Numbered from the stretch's first letter, positions 26,238 to 36,146 are shown. The stretch: 64,000 nt of DNA from Paenibacillus sp. PvR098 (GCF_017833255.1 NZ_JAFIBU010000001.1:3652501-3716500), one strand, 5' to 3'. Notes: generated by a model not told the origin, from the sequence alone. Program-made: numbers and translations.

Positions 26238-27623
26238 ATGATGCGCGAAACACGTACTTTTGGCTGCAGCAGAGTTGTACCGGTTATCTTGCGATGGCTT
26301 TGCTTGATGCTGATGTTTACGAGCTCTCCGAATATAGCAGGTGCTTCAGAAAGTAGTTATGGAGATCAAGAGGCGGTATTCGCGCAGCTTAAAGCCGGCA
26401 AACGGATGGAAGCTGAAAGAACGTATTCCGTGCCGGAGAATGCTACGGTGTATTTGACTTTTGATGATGGACCAAGCAAGCTGACGCCGAAGGTGCTGGA
26501 TATTTTGCGGGATGAGGGGGTGGAGGCGACCTTCTTCGTGCTGGGTGAACAGGCCGAAGCGCGGCCGGAGATCGTGCGGCGCATTGTGGAAGAAGGGCAT
26601 GCTCTCGGCAACCACACCTATAATCATAGATATAAGGAGCTTTATTCCGATTTTAGCGGGTTCTGGGAGCAGGTGCTGAAGACGGAGGATGTGCTGGCAG
26701 CTGCAACAGGGGAGCGGCCTCGTTTGCTGCGTGCGCCCGGTGGGACATTCGGGAATTTCGACGCATTCTATTATCATTATTTAAGTCTCGCAGGATATGT
26801 GGTACACGATTGGAATATCGACAGCGAGGATGCGCGAAGGCCCGGCATGACGGCGGAGAGCATTTACCGTACGGTGGAGAAAGGGCCATTCCGTCACGAA
26901 GCGATCGTGCTGATGCATGACAAAGCGGGGCATGAAGAGACAATCAAAGCGCTGCCGAGGATCATCCGGCTGTTTAAAGAGAAAGGCTATACCTTTGCGT
27001 CGCTTTCGCCAGACGTGAAGCCTGTCCAATTCTCGGTGAGCAAACCGAAGCGGCCGCGTGCCGTGAGCATGGGTCAATACGAACAACTGGCGGTAGCTTC
27101 AAGGGAACGTGGAACCCAGTGGTCCGATAAGCTGGACATTCGTCAGGCCCCACAGACGCTGGTTGCCGATTCGGGGCCGGCGCCTGGTCCGGAGCGGCTT
27201 CGGCTGCGGGCGGAAAGAGCGGACGTCAGCTTGGCGAGGCCGGAGTTTATTTATCGGGAGGGGTATTATTCGGTTCCGATTCGTCAGCTCTCCTCGTTGA
27301 TGGGAGGTAGGGTGGAGTGGAACGAGGAGACACGGACGGCCTCCGTGAGCAGGGGGCTTTACAAGGCGGAATACGATCTTGCGCTTAGAGAACTTCGCGT
27401 CCAGCGTCCAGCTGAGGAGCCGCAATCGATTTCTCTGCCCGAGATGGAAGTAAAGGACGGCGTACTGTATGTTCCGCTGCGCAAAACGTTGGAGCTGTTC
27501 GGCGGCCGGGTGACGGCTTACACCGCTGAGACGGATCCGGGAACGGCGGAAGTGCAAATCTCTTTTTCCGGGCGATACGGAAGCTGGTTGGGGTTCTATC
27601 AAAATCTGAAAGGGACGGCGTGA
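26238..27623 (+). CDS. Secreted polysaccharide deacetylase with copper-amine-oxidase-like C-terminal domain
   Basis: Probably removes acetyl groups from peptidoglycan, chitin or another wall polymer outside the cell. Residues 1-36 are a signal peptide (hydrophobic core VVPVILRWLCLMLMF, then AGASES). Residues about 65-260 are a NodB domain with YLTFDDGPSKLTP (metal Asp), GNHTYNH (metal His pair), LRAPGG and LMHDK. Residues about 330-450 resemble the copper amine oxidase N-terminal-like domain common in Paenibacillus surface proteins (YYSVPIRQLSSLMGG; GVLYVPLRKTLELFGG). The frame is open from 26223, but GGAGGAG there is the ribosome binding site for ATG 26238. Confidence 0.88.
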   Translation: MMRETRTFGCSRVVPVILRWLCLMLMFTSSPNIAGASESSYGDQEAVFAQLKAGKRMEAERTYSVPENATVYLTFDDGPSKLTPKVLDILRDEGVEATFFVLGEQAEARPEIVRRIVEEGHALGNHTYNHRYKELYSDFSGFWEQVLKTEDVLAAATGERPRLLRAPGGTFGNFDAFYYHYLSLAGYVVHDWNIDSEDARRPGMTAESIYRTVEKGPFRHEAIVLMHDKAGHEETIKALPRIIRLFKEKGYTFASLSPDVKPVQFSVSKPKRPRAVSMGQYEQLAVASRERGTQWSDKLDIRQAPQTLVADSGPAPGPERLRLRAERADVSLARPEFIYREGYYSVPIRQLSSLMGGRVEWNEETRTASVSRGLYKAEYDLALRELRVQRPAEEPQSISLPEMEVKDGVLYVPLRKTLELFGGRVTAYTAETDPGTAEVQISFSGRYGSWLGFYQNLKGTA

Positions 27624-27766
27624 TCGTCTAAAAATTCTGAATCCCGGACATACTAGAAACATAGATTGCAAGACGGGGAAGTCCAGCGGAAAAGGTAGAA
27701 AAGAAAGAGTCATAACCGATGCTGAGGCGCTTCCGGCTTGCCAAAACTTTCGGGAGGTTTTGGAGA

Positions 27767-28741
27767 ATGACGACGCCCTCTGTTCAAGCGGATTCGCCGC
27801 AAACGGTGTTGGAACGTATTGTATATCAAGTGGAGAAGGTTATTGTAGGAAAAAGGAATGTGATCGAGAAGATGCTCGTGGCGATGCTCTGCGGCGGCCA
27901 CGTCCTGCTGGAGGATGTGCCGGGCGTCGGCAAAACGATGCTCGTCCGCGCGCTCGGCAGGACCATTGACAGCAGCTTCAAGCGTATTCAATGTACCCCG
28001 GATCTGCTGCCGTCCGATCTGACAGGGGTCTCGGTCTATAACCAGAGGACCGCCGAATTTGAGTTTCGTCCTGGGCCGCTTCTGGCAAACATTGTGCTGG
28101 CCGACGAGCTCAACCGTTCTTCGCCGCGGACGCAGGCGGCCATGCTGGAGGCGATGGAGGAGAAGCGGGTGACAGTCGATGGAACGACGTATCCGCTGCC
28201 GGAGCCGTTCTTTATCTTGGCGACGCAAAATCCCGTTGACTTCGAAGGCACGTTCCCGCTGCCGGAGGCGCAGCTGGACCGGTTTTTGCTGAAGCTTCAT
28301 CTTGGCTATCCTGACGCTCGCGATGAGGTGGAGATGCTCAGCCGAATGGAAGAGGCGTTCCCGCTGTCCCGCATCCGTACGGTTGTTCTTCAGGAGGAAT
28401 TTACAGAACTGCAAAGAGAAGTGAGGACCGTTCATGTGGATGAGACAATAAAGCAGTATATCGTGGGGCTGACGACGGCGACGAGGAGTCATCCGGACGT
28501 GACGCTTGGAGCAAGTCCGCGCGCTTCGATTGCGCTGATGCGGGCCTCCCAAGCTCAGGCGTTCCTGCAGGGCCGAAGGTACGTCATTCCTGATGATGTT
28601 AAAGAGCTGAGCGTATTGGTTCTTGCTCATCGGTTGATGTTATCCTCCTCGGCCCTTCTGGGGGGGCGTACTGCGGAAGCCGTAATGGCTGGGCTCGTCT
28701 CCGCAGCGCCAGTGCCGGTACGCAGGCACGCGGCAGGCTGA
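27767..28741 (+). CDS. MoxR-family AAA+ ATPase
   Basis: Chaperone-like ATPase that usually works with DUF58/VWA partner proteins. The 324-residue protein has Walker A DVPGVGKTM near residue 52, Walker B IVLADELNRSSP and the MoxR segment ILATQNPVDFEGTFPLPEAQ, followed by the lid domain. ATG 27767 is chosen because GGGAGG lies 9 bases before it; the frame is open from an ATG at 27719. First gene of a three-gene operon with DUF58 and transglutaminase proteins, a widely conserved arrangement of unclear function. Confidence 0.92.
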   Translation: MTTPSVQADSPQTVLERIVYQVEKVIVGKRNVIEKMLVAMLCGGHVLLEDVPGVGKTMLVRALGRTIDSSFKRIQCTPDLLPSDLTGVSVYNQRTAEFEFRPGPLLANIVLADELNRSSPRTQAAMLEAMEEKRVTVDGTTYPLPEPFFILATQNPVDFEGTFPLPEAQLDRFLLKLHLGYPDARDEVEMLSRMEEAFPLSRIRTVVLQEEFTELQREVRTVHVDETIKQYIVGLTTATRSHPDVTLGASPRASIALMRASQAQAFLQGRRYVIPDDVKELSVLVLAHRLMLSSSALLGGRTAEAVMAGLVSAAPVPVRRHAAG

Positions 28742-28761
28742 GAAGGGCGGAGGATGAGGTG

Positions 28762-30027
28762 ATGCGCAGTGCGGTGGTCCTTTTGGGCATGGTCGGTTTC
28801 TTGGGAGCCATGGGGTGGTGGGCGTTGTCCTGGGGTGGGAGAACGGCTTGGTTTATGGTGTATGTTTCGGTTTTTTTGCTGATGTACGCTGTGCTCGTAA
28901 CCAGGTCTGTGAAACGGGGAATTCAGGTGGAGCGGGATACGGGTCGCGGACATCTTGAAGAAAAGTATCGTGGGGAGGAGCTCCGCATCTTTGCGGGGGA
29001 ATCTTATGTTCTCCATTATCGGTTGACGGCTTCGGGATTCGCTCCTGGAGTCTGGCTGCGGCTGGAGGATTGTTGGGTCCATCAGGGTACAGGCGAGCGG
29101 GTGACGCTGCGCGGAGTGGGGACCACGGGCTTCGGCCGTACCGCAGAGCTGAGCTGCCGGTTTGAGCTCCCCGGTCGGGGGCTGTATGTGCGTGAGGCGC
29201 TGACGGTTCGCGCTAGCGATGCCTTCGGTCTCCTGCGTGTAGAGCGCAGGAGCGGCGGCGGGGGGCAGCTGTGGGTGCTGCCCCGGGCTTGGATTATGGC
29301 TGCGGAACCGAACGCGGGACAGGAAGGCACGCGTCCGGCTCAGCGGCAGCCGCGGACTTGGGAGGCCGCGACGCAGGTGAGCGGCACGCGGCCTTATGCG
29401 CCGGGGGATCCGCTGAGGCGGATTCACTGGCGCAGCAGCGCGCGCACGGGCGAGCTGCGCGCGAAAGAGACGGAGCTGCCGGCCGTTGTGAGGCAGCTCG
29501 TGGTGTTAGACGCGGCCGGAGCCGGGGAGAGTGCGGGAGCCGCCCTATGGGCGGATCCTGCGCTTGCGGCGGCGATGGAGGCTGCGGCGGGCATCGCCCG
29601 GCGAGGGCTCGAGCTGGGCGGAAGCGTGCGCCTTGCCGTCAGCGACGGGCAAGGGAGCGCGGCGGAGGCGCGGGGGCGTGAGCGCCTTGGCGAGCTGCTG
29701 CAGCTGCTGGCGGCGGTGCCGCGGGGCGGAGCCCGCCCCGAAGCCTTCGCCGAGCTCGCGCTGCGCGAGGCCCGGCACGCCGGCGGCGGGGCGGTCACGC
29801 TCGTCACTGCCCGAGCCGATGCGCAGCTGGCCGCGGCTTTGCGCCGCCTGCCGCGGGGCGCCGTGCGCGTCGTCTTCGTGCACGGGCCGGGGGCGCTGCC
29901 AGGGCCCGTGCACGCGTGGATGCGGCAGCTTAAGTCGCTCGGCTGCCGCGTGACGCTGGTGTCAGCGGGCGGTCTGACCGCGCCGCCATCGAAGGGAGGT
30001 GCCGGCCATGCCGTATCCGGCACCTAA
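28762..30027 (+). CDS. DUF58 domain protein
   Basis: Membrane-associated partner of MoxR. Two hydrophobic helices occupy residues about 4-47, and the DUF58 signature is in SGTRPYAPGDPLRRIHWRSS, with the characteristic D-x-x-R-x-I-x-W, near residue 220. The C-terminal part (about 250-400) is Ala/Arg/Gly-rich and encoded by very GC-rich DNA. GGAGG sits 8 bases before ATG 28762. The last 20 bases overlap the transglutaminase gene, implying coupling. Biochemical function of the family is unknown. Confidence 0.88.
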   Translation: MRSAVVLLGMVGFLGAMGWWALSWGGRTAWFMVYVSVFLLMYAVLVTRSVKRGIQVERDTGRGHLEEKYRGEELRIFAGESYVLHYRLTASGFAPGVWLRLEDCWVHQGTGERVTLRGVGTTGFGRTAELSCRFELPGRGLYVREALTVRASDAFGLLRVERRSGGGGQLWVLPRAWIMAAEPNAGQEGTRPAQRQPRTWEAATQVSGTRPYAPGDPLRRIHWRSSARTGELRAKETELPAVVRQLVVLDAAGAGESAGAALWADPALAAAMEAAAGIARRGLELGGSVRLAVSDGQGSAAEARGRERLGELLQLLAAVPRGGARPEAFAELALREARHAGGGAVTLVTARADAQLAAALRRLPRGAVRVVFVHGPGALPGPVHAWMRQLKSLGCRVTLVSAGGLTAPPSKGGAGHAVSGT

Positions 30028-32446
30028 GCAAGCCGCAGCTGGGAACGCTGCGATCAAGCGGACCGCCGCCCCTACGTCTTGGGCGGCCGATGCTGCGCTC
30101 AGCGCAGTACTGCTCCTGCTGCTGCTGGAATGGCTCTATCCGCTGCACCGGCTCTCGGAAATCACCGAGGTGTCCTCGATTATGCCGTTCGCAATTACGT
30201 TTATGCTTCTGGTGGCCGTGGATACGCTCCGACTGCCCGGTTGGGCGATCTGGCCGGTCAAGGTGTTGTGGATTGTCGGGACGACGGCTTGGCTGCACAA
30301 CGGACATGCACTTCCCTCCCTGGACTGGTGGGCGAACTTCGGGCATGAGCTGCGGATTGATGCGGCGGAAGGATTGGAAGGCAATCTGGCCGCTTGGGAA
30401 CCGGCAACGCGTACTCTGCTGTTTATGACGGGCTGGGCATTCTTCATCTCCGTGCTGCAATCGTTTGTGCTCGAGCGGCGGCAGGTGCTGTGGTTTTGGG
30501 GGATGACGCTCTTCTATCTGGTGTTCATTCAATGGGTCTTTGCCATCGATATGTTCCCGGCCGTTCTGCGATGCACGGGGATCAGCCTGCTGCTTCAAGG
30601 GATGCTTCAGCAGGGACGGTGGATTTATTGGCGGTTGGAGGCGGCTGACTCTTCTTCCGAAACCTATGAGCCTGCGGCGCGGGATGCTGCGCTGCAAGGC
30701 TCTGCCGCTCCGCTGGCCGGATTGCTGCTGGCTGCTGCCTGTCTGACCGCGGGCTGGCTTGGAACACTGCTCCACCCGCAGGAGATGCGGGAGCTCGACT
30801 GGTCACGGTACATTCGGGCGTTCGAGGAACGGTTCCGCAGTGAAGTCTGGGACCAAAGGCATACCGCAGGTGCGGCTCAGGCCGGGCGGACAGGCTACGG
30901 CTCGGATGATACCCGGCTCGGACAGCCGCTGCAGCTTGATGAAAGCCCTGCCTTTGTGGCTGTGACCCCAAGGCTCACCTACTGGCGGGGAGAGGCGAAG
31001 AGCTATTACACCGGGCAAGGGTGGATCCAGCCGGATAGCCGTATGGTGCAGTACTTGGCCGATCCCCCCGGATGGGACACGGCTACGGCTGCTGAGCATT
31101 CATACTATGTGCCCGTGAAGCAAACGATCCGGATCCAGGATGAAAGCTTAACCCGGCAGCTGTTTGCCGGTGGCGAGCTTATCCGGGTGGTGTCGCTGCA
31201 ATCTGTCCAAGGGCAGCCTATTTCCACGGATGGGATCTGGAGACAGCTTTGGTCTGATCGTATCACGCTTCCTGTCAGGTCAGATCCTTTGGCCGAATAT
31301 GAGATCGAGTCGCTGATCCCGGCGGACCGGACGGCTTTGGCTCTAATGACGGATTCGCACACATCATATCCTTCCGAGATCGAAGAGCGGTTTCTGCATC
31401 TGCCGGGTACGCTTCCGGAGCGGGTAAAGCAGCTTGCAGCGAGCATCGTGGCCCAGGAGTCCTCTGCATACGCTAAAGCAGTTGCCATTGAGCGCTATCT
31501 GCGCGAACATTACGCTTATAGTCTGTTAGAAACCCGGACGGTGCAAGGAAAGGAAGATGTGGTTGACCGGTTTTTGTTTGAGCAAAAAACCGGGTATTGT
31601 GACCATTTTTCAAGCGCCATGGTGGTGCTCCTTCGATCCGTCGGCGTACCTGCCCGCTGGGTCAAGGGATTCACCCCCGGTGAGATTCTTGCGGTTGACG
31701 GAGAGGAAGGCAGCGAGCGGTATACGGTACAGGTGCGGCAAAAAGATGCACACTCTTGGGCAGAAGTGTATTTTCCTTCCGTCGGATGGGTACCATTCGA
31801 GCCGACACCTGCTTACAGCGGCTCCGGCGGCGAAGCGCCATCCTCCGCTTTAGCTGGCTCAGGCGCTCCTTCGGCAAGCGAAAGCGGGGCTTGGGGGCAA
31901 ATGGCGGGACATCTGCGTTCTGCAGCGGACTCCCTGTTGTCCATGGCACGCTCGCTTCACGGCAGCTTGTCCACAGCCGCTGGTGCGGCCGGGGCTGTCA
32001 TCCACAAGCTGCTGTCCACACAAGGGATAAGCTCTCTGTGGAAGTTATCCCTGTGGATCGCCGCGGCGGGGCTGGCAGCTCTTATGCTTCTTATCCCCAT
32101 GTGGACAAGGAAAGCTCGTTTAGCAAGCGCGTCCTCGGAATGGGGTTCTACCGCGATTCACAGCTTGCGCCGCGCGGCTCTTCTGCGCTTCAGCGACCGG
32201 CTGTGGCGCCGTCTGCAGCATTCGCACGGCCCTGCAGCACCGTCCATGACACTGCGCGAGTATGCGGGCTCCCGCCGCTGCCAGACTGAGGCGCAGCGCG
32301 TGGCCTTGATGCAGCTGGCGGAGCAGCTCGAAACGCTGCAATACGCCGATCCGGACCACCCGGACACGACAGTGACGCGACGCTCGCTTGTCGAAGCATG
32401 GCGTCACCTCAAGCGAAGCCGAAAGTCTGTAACCACGAAGCCCTGA
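30008..32446 (+). CDS. Membrane-bound transglutaminase-like protein
   Basis: An 812-residue protein: residues about 30-240 contain five to seven transmembrane helices, residues about 250-600 are extracellular, and a final helix lies near residue 690. The transglutaminase core shows the catalytic Cys in KTGYCDHFSSAMVVLLRSVG, His in KDAHSWAEVYF and Asp-equivalent region in VPFEPTPAY. A DUF4129-like cytosolic tail follows. ATG 30008 has GGGAGG 8 bases upstream. Such proteins pair with MoxR and DUF58, as here. They may crosslink or cleave surface proteins, but the substrate is unknown. Confidence 0.9.
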   Translation: MPYPAPKQAAAGNAAIKRTAAPTSWAADAALSAVLLLLLLEWLYPLHRLSEITEVSSIMPFAITFMLLVAVDTLRLPGWAIWPVKVLWIVGTTAWLHNGHALPSLDWWANFGHELRIDAAEGLEGNLAAWEPATRTLLFMTGWAFFISVLQSFVLERRQVLWFWGMTLFYLVFIQWVFAIDMFPAVLRCTGISLLLQGMLQQGRWIYWRLEAADSSSETYEPAARDAALQGSAAPLAGLLLAAACLTAGWLGTLLHPQEMRELDWSRYIRAFEERFRSEVWDQRHTAGAAQAGRTGYGSDDTRLGQPLQLDESPAFVAVTPRLTYWRGEAKSYYTGQGWIQPDSRMVQYLADPPGWDTATAAEHSYYVPVKQTIRIQDESLTRQLFAGGELIRVVSLQSVQGQPISTDGIWRQLWSDRITLPVRSDPLAEYEIESLIPADRTALALMTDSHTSYPSEIEERFLHLPGTLPERVKQLAASIVAQESSAYAKAVAIERYLREHYAYSLLETRTVQGKEDVVDRFLFEQKTGYCDHFSSAMVVLLRSVGVPARWVKGFTPGEILAVDGEEGSERYTVQVRQKDAHSWAEVYFPSVGWVPFEPTPAYSGSGGEAPSSALAGSGAPSASESGAWGQMAGHLRSAADSLLSMARSLHGSLSTAAGAAGAVIHKLLSTQGISSLWKLSLWIAAAGLAALMLLIPMWTRKARLASASSEWGSTAIHSLRRAALLRFSDRLWRRLQHSHGPAAPSMTLREYAGSRRCQTEAQRVALMQLAEQLETLQYADPDHPDTTVTRRSLVEAWRHLKRSRKSVTTKP

Positions 32447-32477
32447 CGATCGAGCGGAGTAGCGGCAGGCTTTTTTA
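32438..32477 (+). terminator. Probable terminator of the MoxR operon
   Basis: AAGCCCTG pairs with GCAGGCTT across a 20-base loop and is followed by TTTTTT. The stem begins within the last codons of the transglutaminase gene. Confidence 0.6.
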
Positions 32478-32560
32478 TCGCTGTTTTTTGAAAATTAGGG
32501 AAAGGCATGGCATGTTTGTACACGTTTCGACGTTTCGACACGACTTTTGGCGTACAGGCA

Positions 32561-32589
32561 TTGCCCTTTATCCGGCGTAAGCTTATAAT
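32561..32589 (+). promoter_or_regulatory. Predicted sigma-A promoter of guaA
   Basis: TTGCCC, 17-base spacer, TATAAT. The start point would be about 45 bases before the guaA ATG. No purine riboswitch is seen in this short leader. Confidence 0.75.
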
Positions 32590-32639
32590 TAGGTTCATTG
32601 AAAAAAACGAACGATACAAGCAGGAGGAACCAATAGACC

Positions 32640-34178
32640 ATGGATAAACCGAACGAAATTATAGTGGTGCTCGACTTCGGAGGACAGTACAACCAACTGA
32701 TCGCGCGCCGGATTCGCGACTTGGGCGTGTACAGCGAGCTGCTGCCATTTAACACTCCCGTTGACAAAATTCGAGAATTGCAGCCTAAAGGTATCGTCTT
32801 TTCCGGCGGACCCGCCAGTGTGTACGGGGAAGAATCTCCGCTGGTCGATCCTGGCGTTTACGACCTGGGTGTACCGATCTTTGGCATTTGCTACGGCATG
32901 CAGATGATGGCTCATCAGCTGCAGGGTAAGGTGGAGCGGGCTTCCAAACGGGAGTATGGCAAGGCGGAGGTCGATTTCGCGGACGCTTGCGGTCTTGTAC
33001 ATGGACTTGAAAAGAAACAGACAGTTTGGATGAGCCACAGTGATCTGGTTGTAGAGACGCCGCAAGGATTCGTAGTGGATGCGAGCACGGAGCATGCGCC
33101 AATCGCAGCCATGAGCCACCCGGACAAAAAAATGTTCGCCGTCCAGTTCCACCCCGAAGTACGGCACTCGGTGTACGGTAATGAGATGATTCGTAATTTC
33201 CTGTTCCATGTATGCGGCTGTGAGGGCACTTGGAGCATGGAGACGTTCATCGAAGATACGATTCGTGAAATCCGTGAGCAAGTGGGCGACCAGAAGGTGC
33301 TTTGCGCGCTGAGCGGCGGGGTGGATTCTTCTGTGGTAGCCATGCTGATCCACAAGGCGATCGGCGATCAACTGACTTGTATGTTTATAGATCATGGCCT
33401 GCTGCGCAAAGGCGAAGCGGAGAGCGTAATGGAAACGTTCGTCGGCAAATTCGATATGAAAGTCGTTAAAATCGACGCTCGTGAGAGGTTCCTCGGAAAA
33501 TTGAGCGGTGTGGACGATCCGGAGCAAAAACGGAAAATCATCGGCAACGAATTTATCCGCGTATTTGAAGAAGAATCAGAGCAGTTCGACGATTTCGCTT
33601 TCCTAGCGCAAGGAACGCTTTATACGGATATCGTGGAAAGCGGTACGGCGACGGCGCAAACGATCAAGTCGCACCATAACGTGGGCGGCTTGCCGGAAGA
33701 TATGAAGTTCAAGCTGGTTGAGCCTTTGAAGGCGTTGTTCAAGGACGAAGTGCGTAAGGTTGGCGAAGAGTGCGGTCTGCCGGAGGCCATCGTATGGCGC
33801 CAGCCGTTCCCGGGTCCGGGCCTTGCTATTCGGGTACTCGGCGAAGTGACGGAAGATAAGCTGGAGATTGTGCGTGAATCTGACGCGATTCTCCGCGATG
33901 AAATCGCCAAAGCCGGGCTTGACCGGGAAATCTGGCAGTACTTTACCGCACTGCCTAACATGAAGAGCGTAGGTGTCATGGGCGACGCGCGTACCTACTC
34001 CTACACCGTAGGCATCCGTGCTGTAACGTCTATCGACGGCATGACGGCGGACTGGGCACGCATTCCTTGGGATGTACTGGAGAAGATCTCCGTCCGCATC
34101 GTAAACGAGGTCGACAACGTTAACCGCGTGGTGTACGACATTACATCGAAACCGCCGGCAACGATTGAGTGGGAATAA
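32640..34178 (+). CDS. guaA: GMP synthase (glutamine-hydrolysing)
   Basis: Aminates XMP to GMP, the last step of guanine nucleotide synthesis. Domain order: class I glutamine amidotransferase with nucleophile Cys in FGICYGMQ (about residue 85) and His-Glu in VQFHPE; ATP pyrophosphatase domain with P-loop [11 protein letters not shown] (about residue 222); and the dimerisation domain with FPGPGLAIR and a C-terminal [11 protein letters not shown]. The 512-residue length is standard. AGGAGG lies 11 bases before the ATG. Monocistronic, ending at a strong hairpin and next to a purine permease. Confidence 0.97.
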   Translation: MDKPNEIIVVLDFGGQYNQLIARRIRDLGVYSELLPFNTPVDKIRELQPKGIVFSGGPASVYGEESPLVDPGVYDLGVPIFGICYGMQMMAHQLQGKVERASKREYGKAEVDFADACGLVHGLEKKQTVWMSHSDLVVETPQGFVVDASTEHAPIAAMSHPDKKMFAVQFHPEVRHSVYGNEMIRNFLFHVCGCEGTWSMETFIEDTIREIREQVGDQKVLCALSGGVDSSVVAMLIHKAIGDQLTCMFIDHGLLRKGEAESVMETFVGKFDMKVVKIDARERFLGKLSGVDDPEQKRKIIGNEFIRVFEEESEQFDDFAFLAQGTLYTDIVESGTATAQTIKSHHNVGGLPEDMKFKLVEPLKALFKDEVRKVGEECGLPEAIVWRQPFPGPGLAIRVLGEVTEDKLEIVRESDAILRDEIAKAGLDREIWQYFTALPNMKSVGVMGDARTYSYTVGIRAVTSIDGMTADWARIPWDVLEKISVRIVNEVDNVNRVVYDITSKPPATIEWE

Positions 34179-34186
34179 ACTAAGCG

Positions 34187-34226
34187 AGCCTGTTCTCTCT
34201 AAGTTTAGAGGGAGCAGGCTTTTATA
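34187..34226 (+). terminator. Terminator of guaA
   Basis: AGCCTGTTCTCTCT pairs with AGAGGGAGCAGGCT around a 6-base loop, followed by TTTTAT. Located 9 bases after guaA. Confidence 0.88.
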
Positions 34227-34433
34227 ATAAGATTTTGGGAATTGCTGCGCGTAAAGGCATAAAACAAAAGCGATTAGGAAAATCTTAGTGGAGACCATGA
34301 ATTCGCTATAAGGGGTTATTTTCCTTTTTGCCGAACAAATTTACAGATGAACATTAAATTGTTCGGAAAAATGATTGACAAGCTTCGACAGCGATTTTAG
34401 AATAGGGGATAGATTAATGCAAGGGAATAACCG

Positions 34434-34501
34434 TTTCGTATAATTCCGGGAATCGGCCCGGAAGTTTCTACGAGGTCACCGTAAATGATCTGGCTACGAA
34501 A
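34434..34501 (+). promoter_or_regulatory. Guanine-type purine riboswitch aptamer
   Basis: Closing stem TTTCGTA/TACGAAA encloses the conserved purine-aptamer pieces TATAATTC, GGAAGTTTCTAC and CCGTAAATG, with loop-loop kissing elements GGAATCGG and TCACCG. The specificity position in GGCTACG is C, as in guanine/hypoxanthine aptamers; adenine riboswitches have T. It lies 110 bases before the NCS2 permease gene and controls it through the hairpins that follow. Confidence 0.93.
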
Positions 34502-34510
34502 AAAAAGCGG

Positions 34511-34541
34511 TTCACGGAGCAATCCGTGAAGCGTTCTTTTT
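34511..34541 (+). terminator. First terminator hairpin of the purine riboswitch
   Basis: Perfect TTCACGGA/TCCGTGAA with GCAA loop, then GCGTTCTTTTT. It follows the aptamer within 10 bases, so it is the likely ligand-controlled terminator. Confidence 0.8.
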
Positions 34542-34545
34542 CTTG

Positions 34546-34573
34546 AAGCCCGGGAATAGGTACCCGGGCTTTT
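34546..34573 (+). terminator. Second hairpin of the purine riboswitch leader
   Basis: AAGCCCGGG/CCCGGGCTT with an 8-base loop and TTTTC. A second intrinsic terminator directly behind the first, before the ribosome binding site. Confidence 0.8.
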
Positions 34574-34612
34574 CGTCGTTGTTCCGAAAAACCATTTGGA
34601 GGGATTTCAGGA

Positions 34613-36025
34613 ATGGATCGTTTTTTTAAGCTGAAAGAGAACGGCACCACGGTTCGCACGGAAGTCATGGCCGGCCTTACGACATTCATGACGATGGCGT
34701 ATATTTTGGCCGTCAATCCGAACATACTGAGCGCATTTGGCTCGGGAGCGACCGGGATGGATTGGACCGCGGTCTTCCTCGCTACGGCGATTGCCGCAGG
34801 CGTGATGACCATTGCCATGGGCTTGTTCGTTAACTTTCCGGTAGCGCTGGCTCCGGGTATGGGGCTTAATGCTTACTTCGCTACGGTGATTCTCGCTTCA
34901 CAGGGAACGTTTACGTATCAGATGGCTTTGACGGCCGTCTTCATTTCAGGGATTATTTTTATTATTTTGACCGTGACCAGGGTGCGGCAGATGCTGCTTG
35001 TTGCCGTTCCGGACAGCCTTAAGCATGCGATTACCGTAGGTATCGGATTGTTCATCACGATTATCGGACTCAAAAACAGCGGACTGCTGGCGGTTGCCGT
35101 CGAAGCCGCGAATGATATTCCAAAGGGAACGTATACGGAACTGGCGTTCTTTGAAACGGTATTTCATCTAGGCAATGTGCAGAATGCGAACGTCCTGCTT
35201 TGCATTATCGGGATTGCTCTGATTTCCATATTGATGGTTCTGAAGGTTCGCGGCGCGATTTTGTTTGGGATTTTGCTGACAACGGTAGCGGGTATGTTCA
35301 TGAGCAATCCGGACGGAACTCCGGTTGTGAGCCTGGCTTCGCTGACGAGTGGCGAAACAACCTGGGTGCCGGATATGAGCAAGCTGGCATTTGGGCATTT
35401 TGATTTTGCGGGCATCCTGAATGCCGGGATCATCTCTGTTATTTTGACATTTACGTTTGTGGAATTGTTTGATACGTTCGGCACGCTGGTCGGAACGGCC
35501 AACCGCGCCGGATTAATGAAAAATAAAGAAGAAGGTAACAAAAAAGTCGGTAAAGCCATGATGGTGGATGCCATCGGCGTTAGCGGCGGCGCTTTGGTGG
35601 GTACAAGTACCGTAACGGCGTATGTCGAGAGCGCAGCCGGCGTTGCCGAGGGTGGACGTACAGGCTTGACAGCTGTTACTACGGGCGTTTGCTTCCTTTT
35701 GGCGCTGTTCCTAGCACCGCTCGCCGCACTCATTCCGGGCTCCGCAACTGCTGCGGCATTGATCGTTGTCGGTGTATTGATGATGCAGTCTGTACGCGAA
35801 ATTGAGTTCCAGGACTTGGTTTACGGCGTTCCAGCATTTTTGACTGTTACGATGATGCCGTTCACGTATAACATCGCCAACGGTATTTCCTTCGGTATTG
35901 TGGCGTACGTGCTGCTCGCTACGGTTGCCAAATTGGGCGGCCAAGGGCAATATAAAGTCCATTGGCTGATGTGGATTCTGGCGATTCTGATTATCGCAAG
36001 GTATATCTTCCTCGGGGGCCATTGA
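34613..36025 (+). CDS. pbuG: Purine permease, NCS2 family (guanine/hypoxanthine, PbuG/AzgA type)
   Basis: Proton-linked importer of guanine and hypoxanthine in the plasma membrane. The 470-residue protein starts with the AzgA/PbuG-type TEVMAGLTTFMTMAYILAVN, has about 12 to 14 hydrophobic segments, the substrate-site region FVELFDTFGTLVGTANRAG and GTSTVTAYVESAAGVAEGGR. GGAGGG precedes the ATG by about 7 bases. Riboswitch control by guanine agrees with a purine uptake role. PbuO is a close paralogue that cannot be excluded. Confidence 0.9.
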   Translation: MDRFFKLKENGTTVRTEVMAGLTTFMTMAYILAVNPNILSAFGSGATGMDWTAVFLATAIAAGVMTIAMGLFVNFPVALAPGMGLNAYFATVILASQGTFTYQMALTAVFISGIIFIILTVTRVRQMLLVAVPDSLKHAITVGIGLFITIIGLKNSGLLAVAVEAANDIPKGTYTELAFFETVFHLGNVQNANVLLCIIGIALISILMVLKVRGAILFGILLTTVAGMFMSNPDGTPVVSLASLTSGETTWVPDMSKLAFGHFDFAGILNAGIISVILTFTFVELFDTFGTLVGTANRAGLMKNKEEGNKKVGKAMMVDAIGVSGGALVGTSTVTAYVESAAGVAEGGRTGLTAVTTGVCFLLALFLAPLAALIPGSATAAALIVVGVLMMQSVREIEFQDLVYGVPAFLTVTMMPFTYNIANGISFGIVAYVLLATVAKLGGQGQYKVHWLMWILAILIIARYIFLGGH

Positions 36026-36056
36026 TCTCCCGCGGATGGACTAAAACAGGTTAACT

Positions 36057-36098
36057 AGCTTCGGTGTTCGATCCATTCGGGCACCGGGGCTTTTTTCA
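36057..36098 (+). terminator. Terminator of the purine permease gene
   Basis: GCTTCGGTG pairs with CACCGGGGC through a partly unpaired stem, then TTTTTTC. About 30 bases after the stop. Confidence 0.8.
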
Positions 36099-36146
36099 TT
36101 GATCAGGGACAGTGGTGTAATTGCAAAAGTTTTCTGATAATGGCCA

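Noticed and set aside
28627-32407. Many long ORFs opposite DUF58 and transglutaminase genes
   Set aside because: High GC removes stop codons in all frames; these are composition artefacts.
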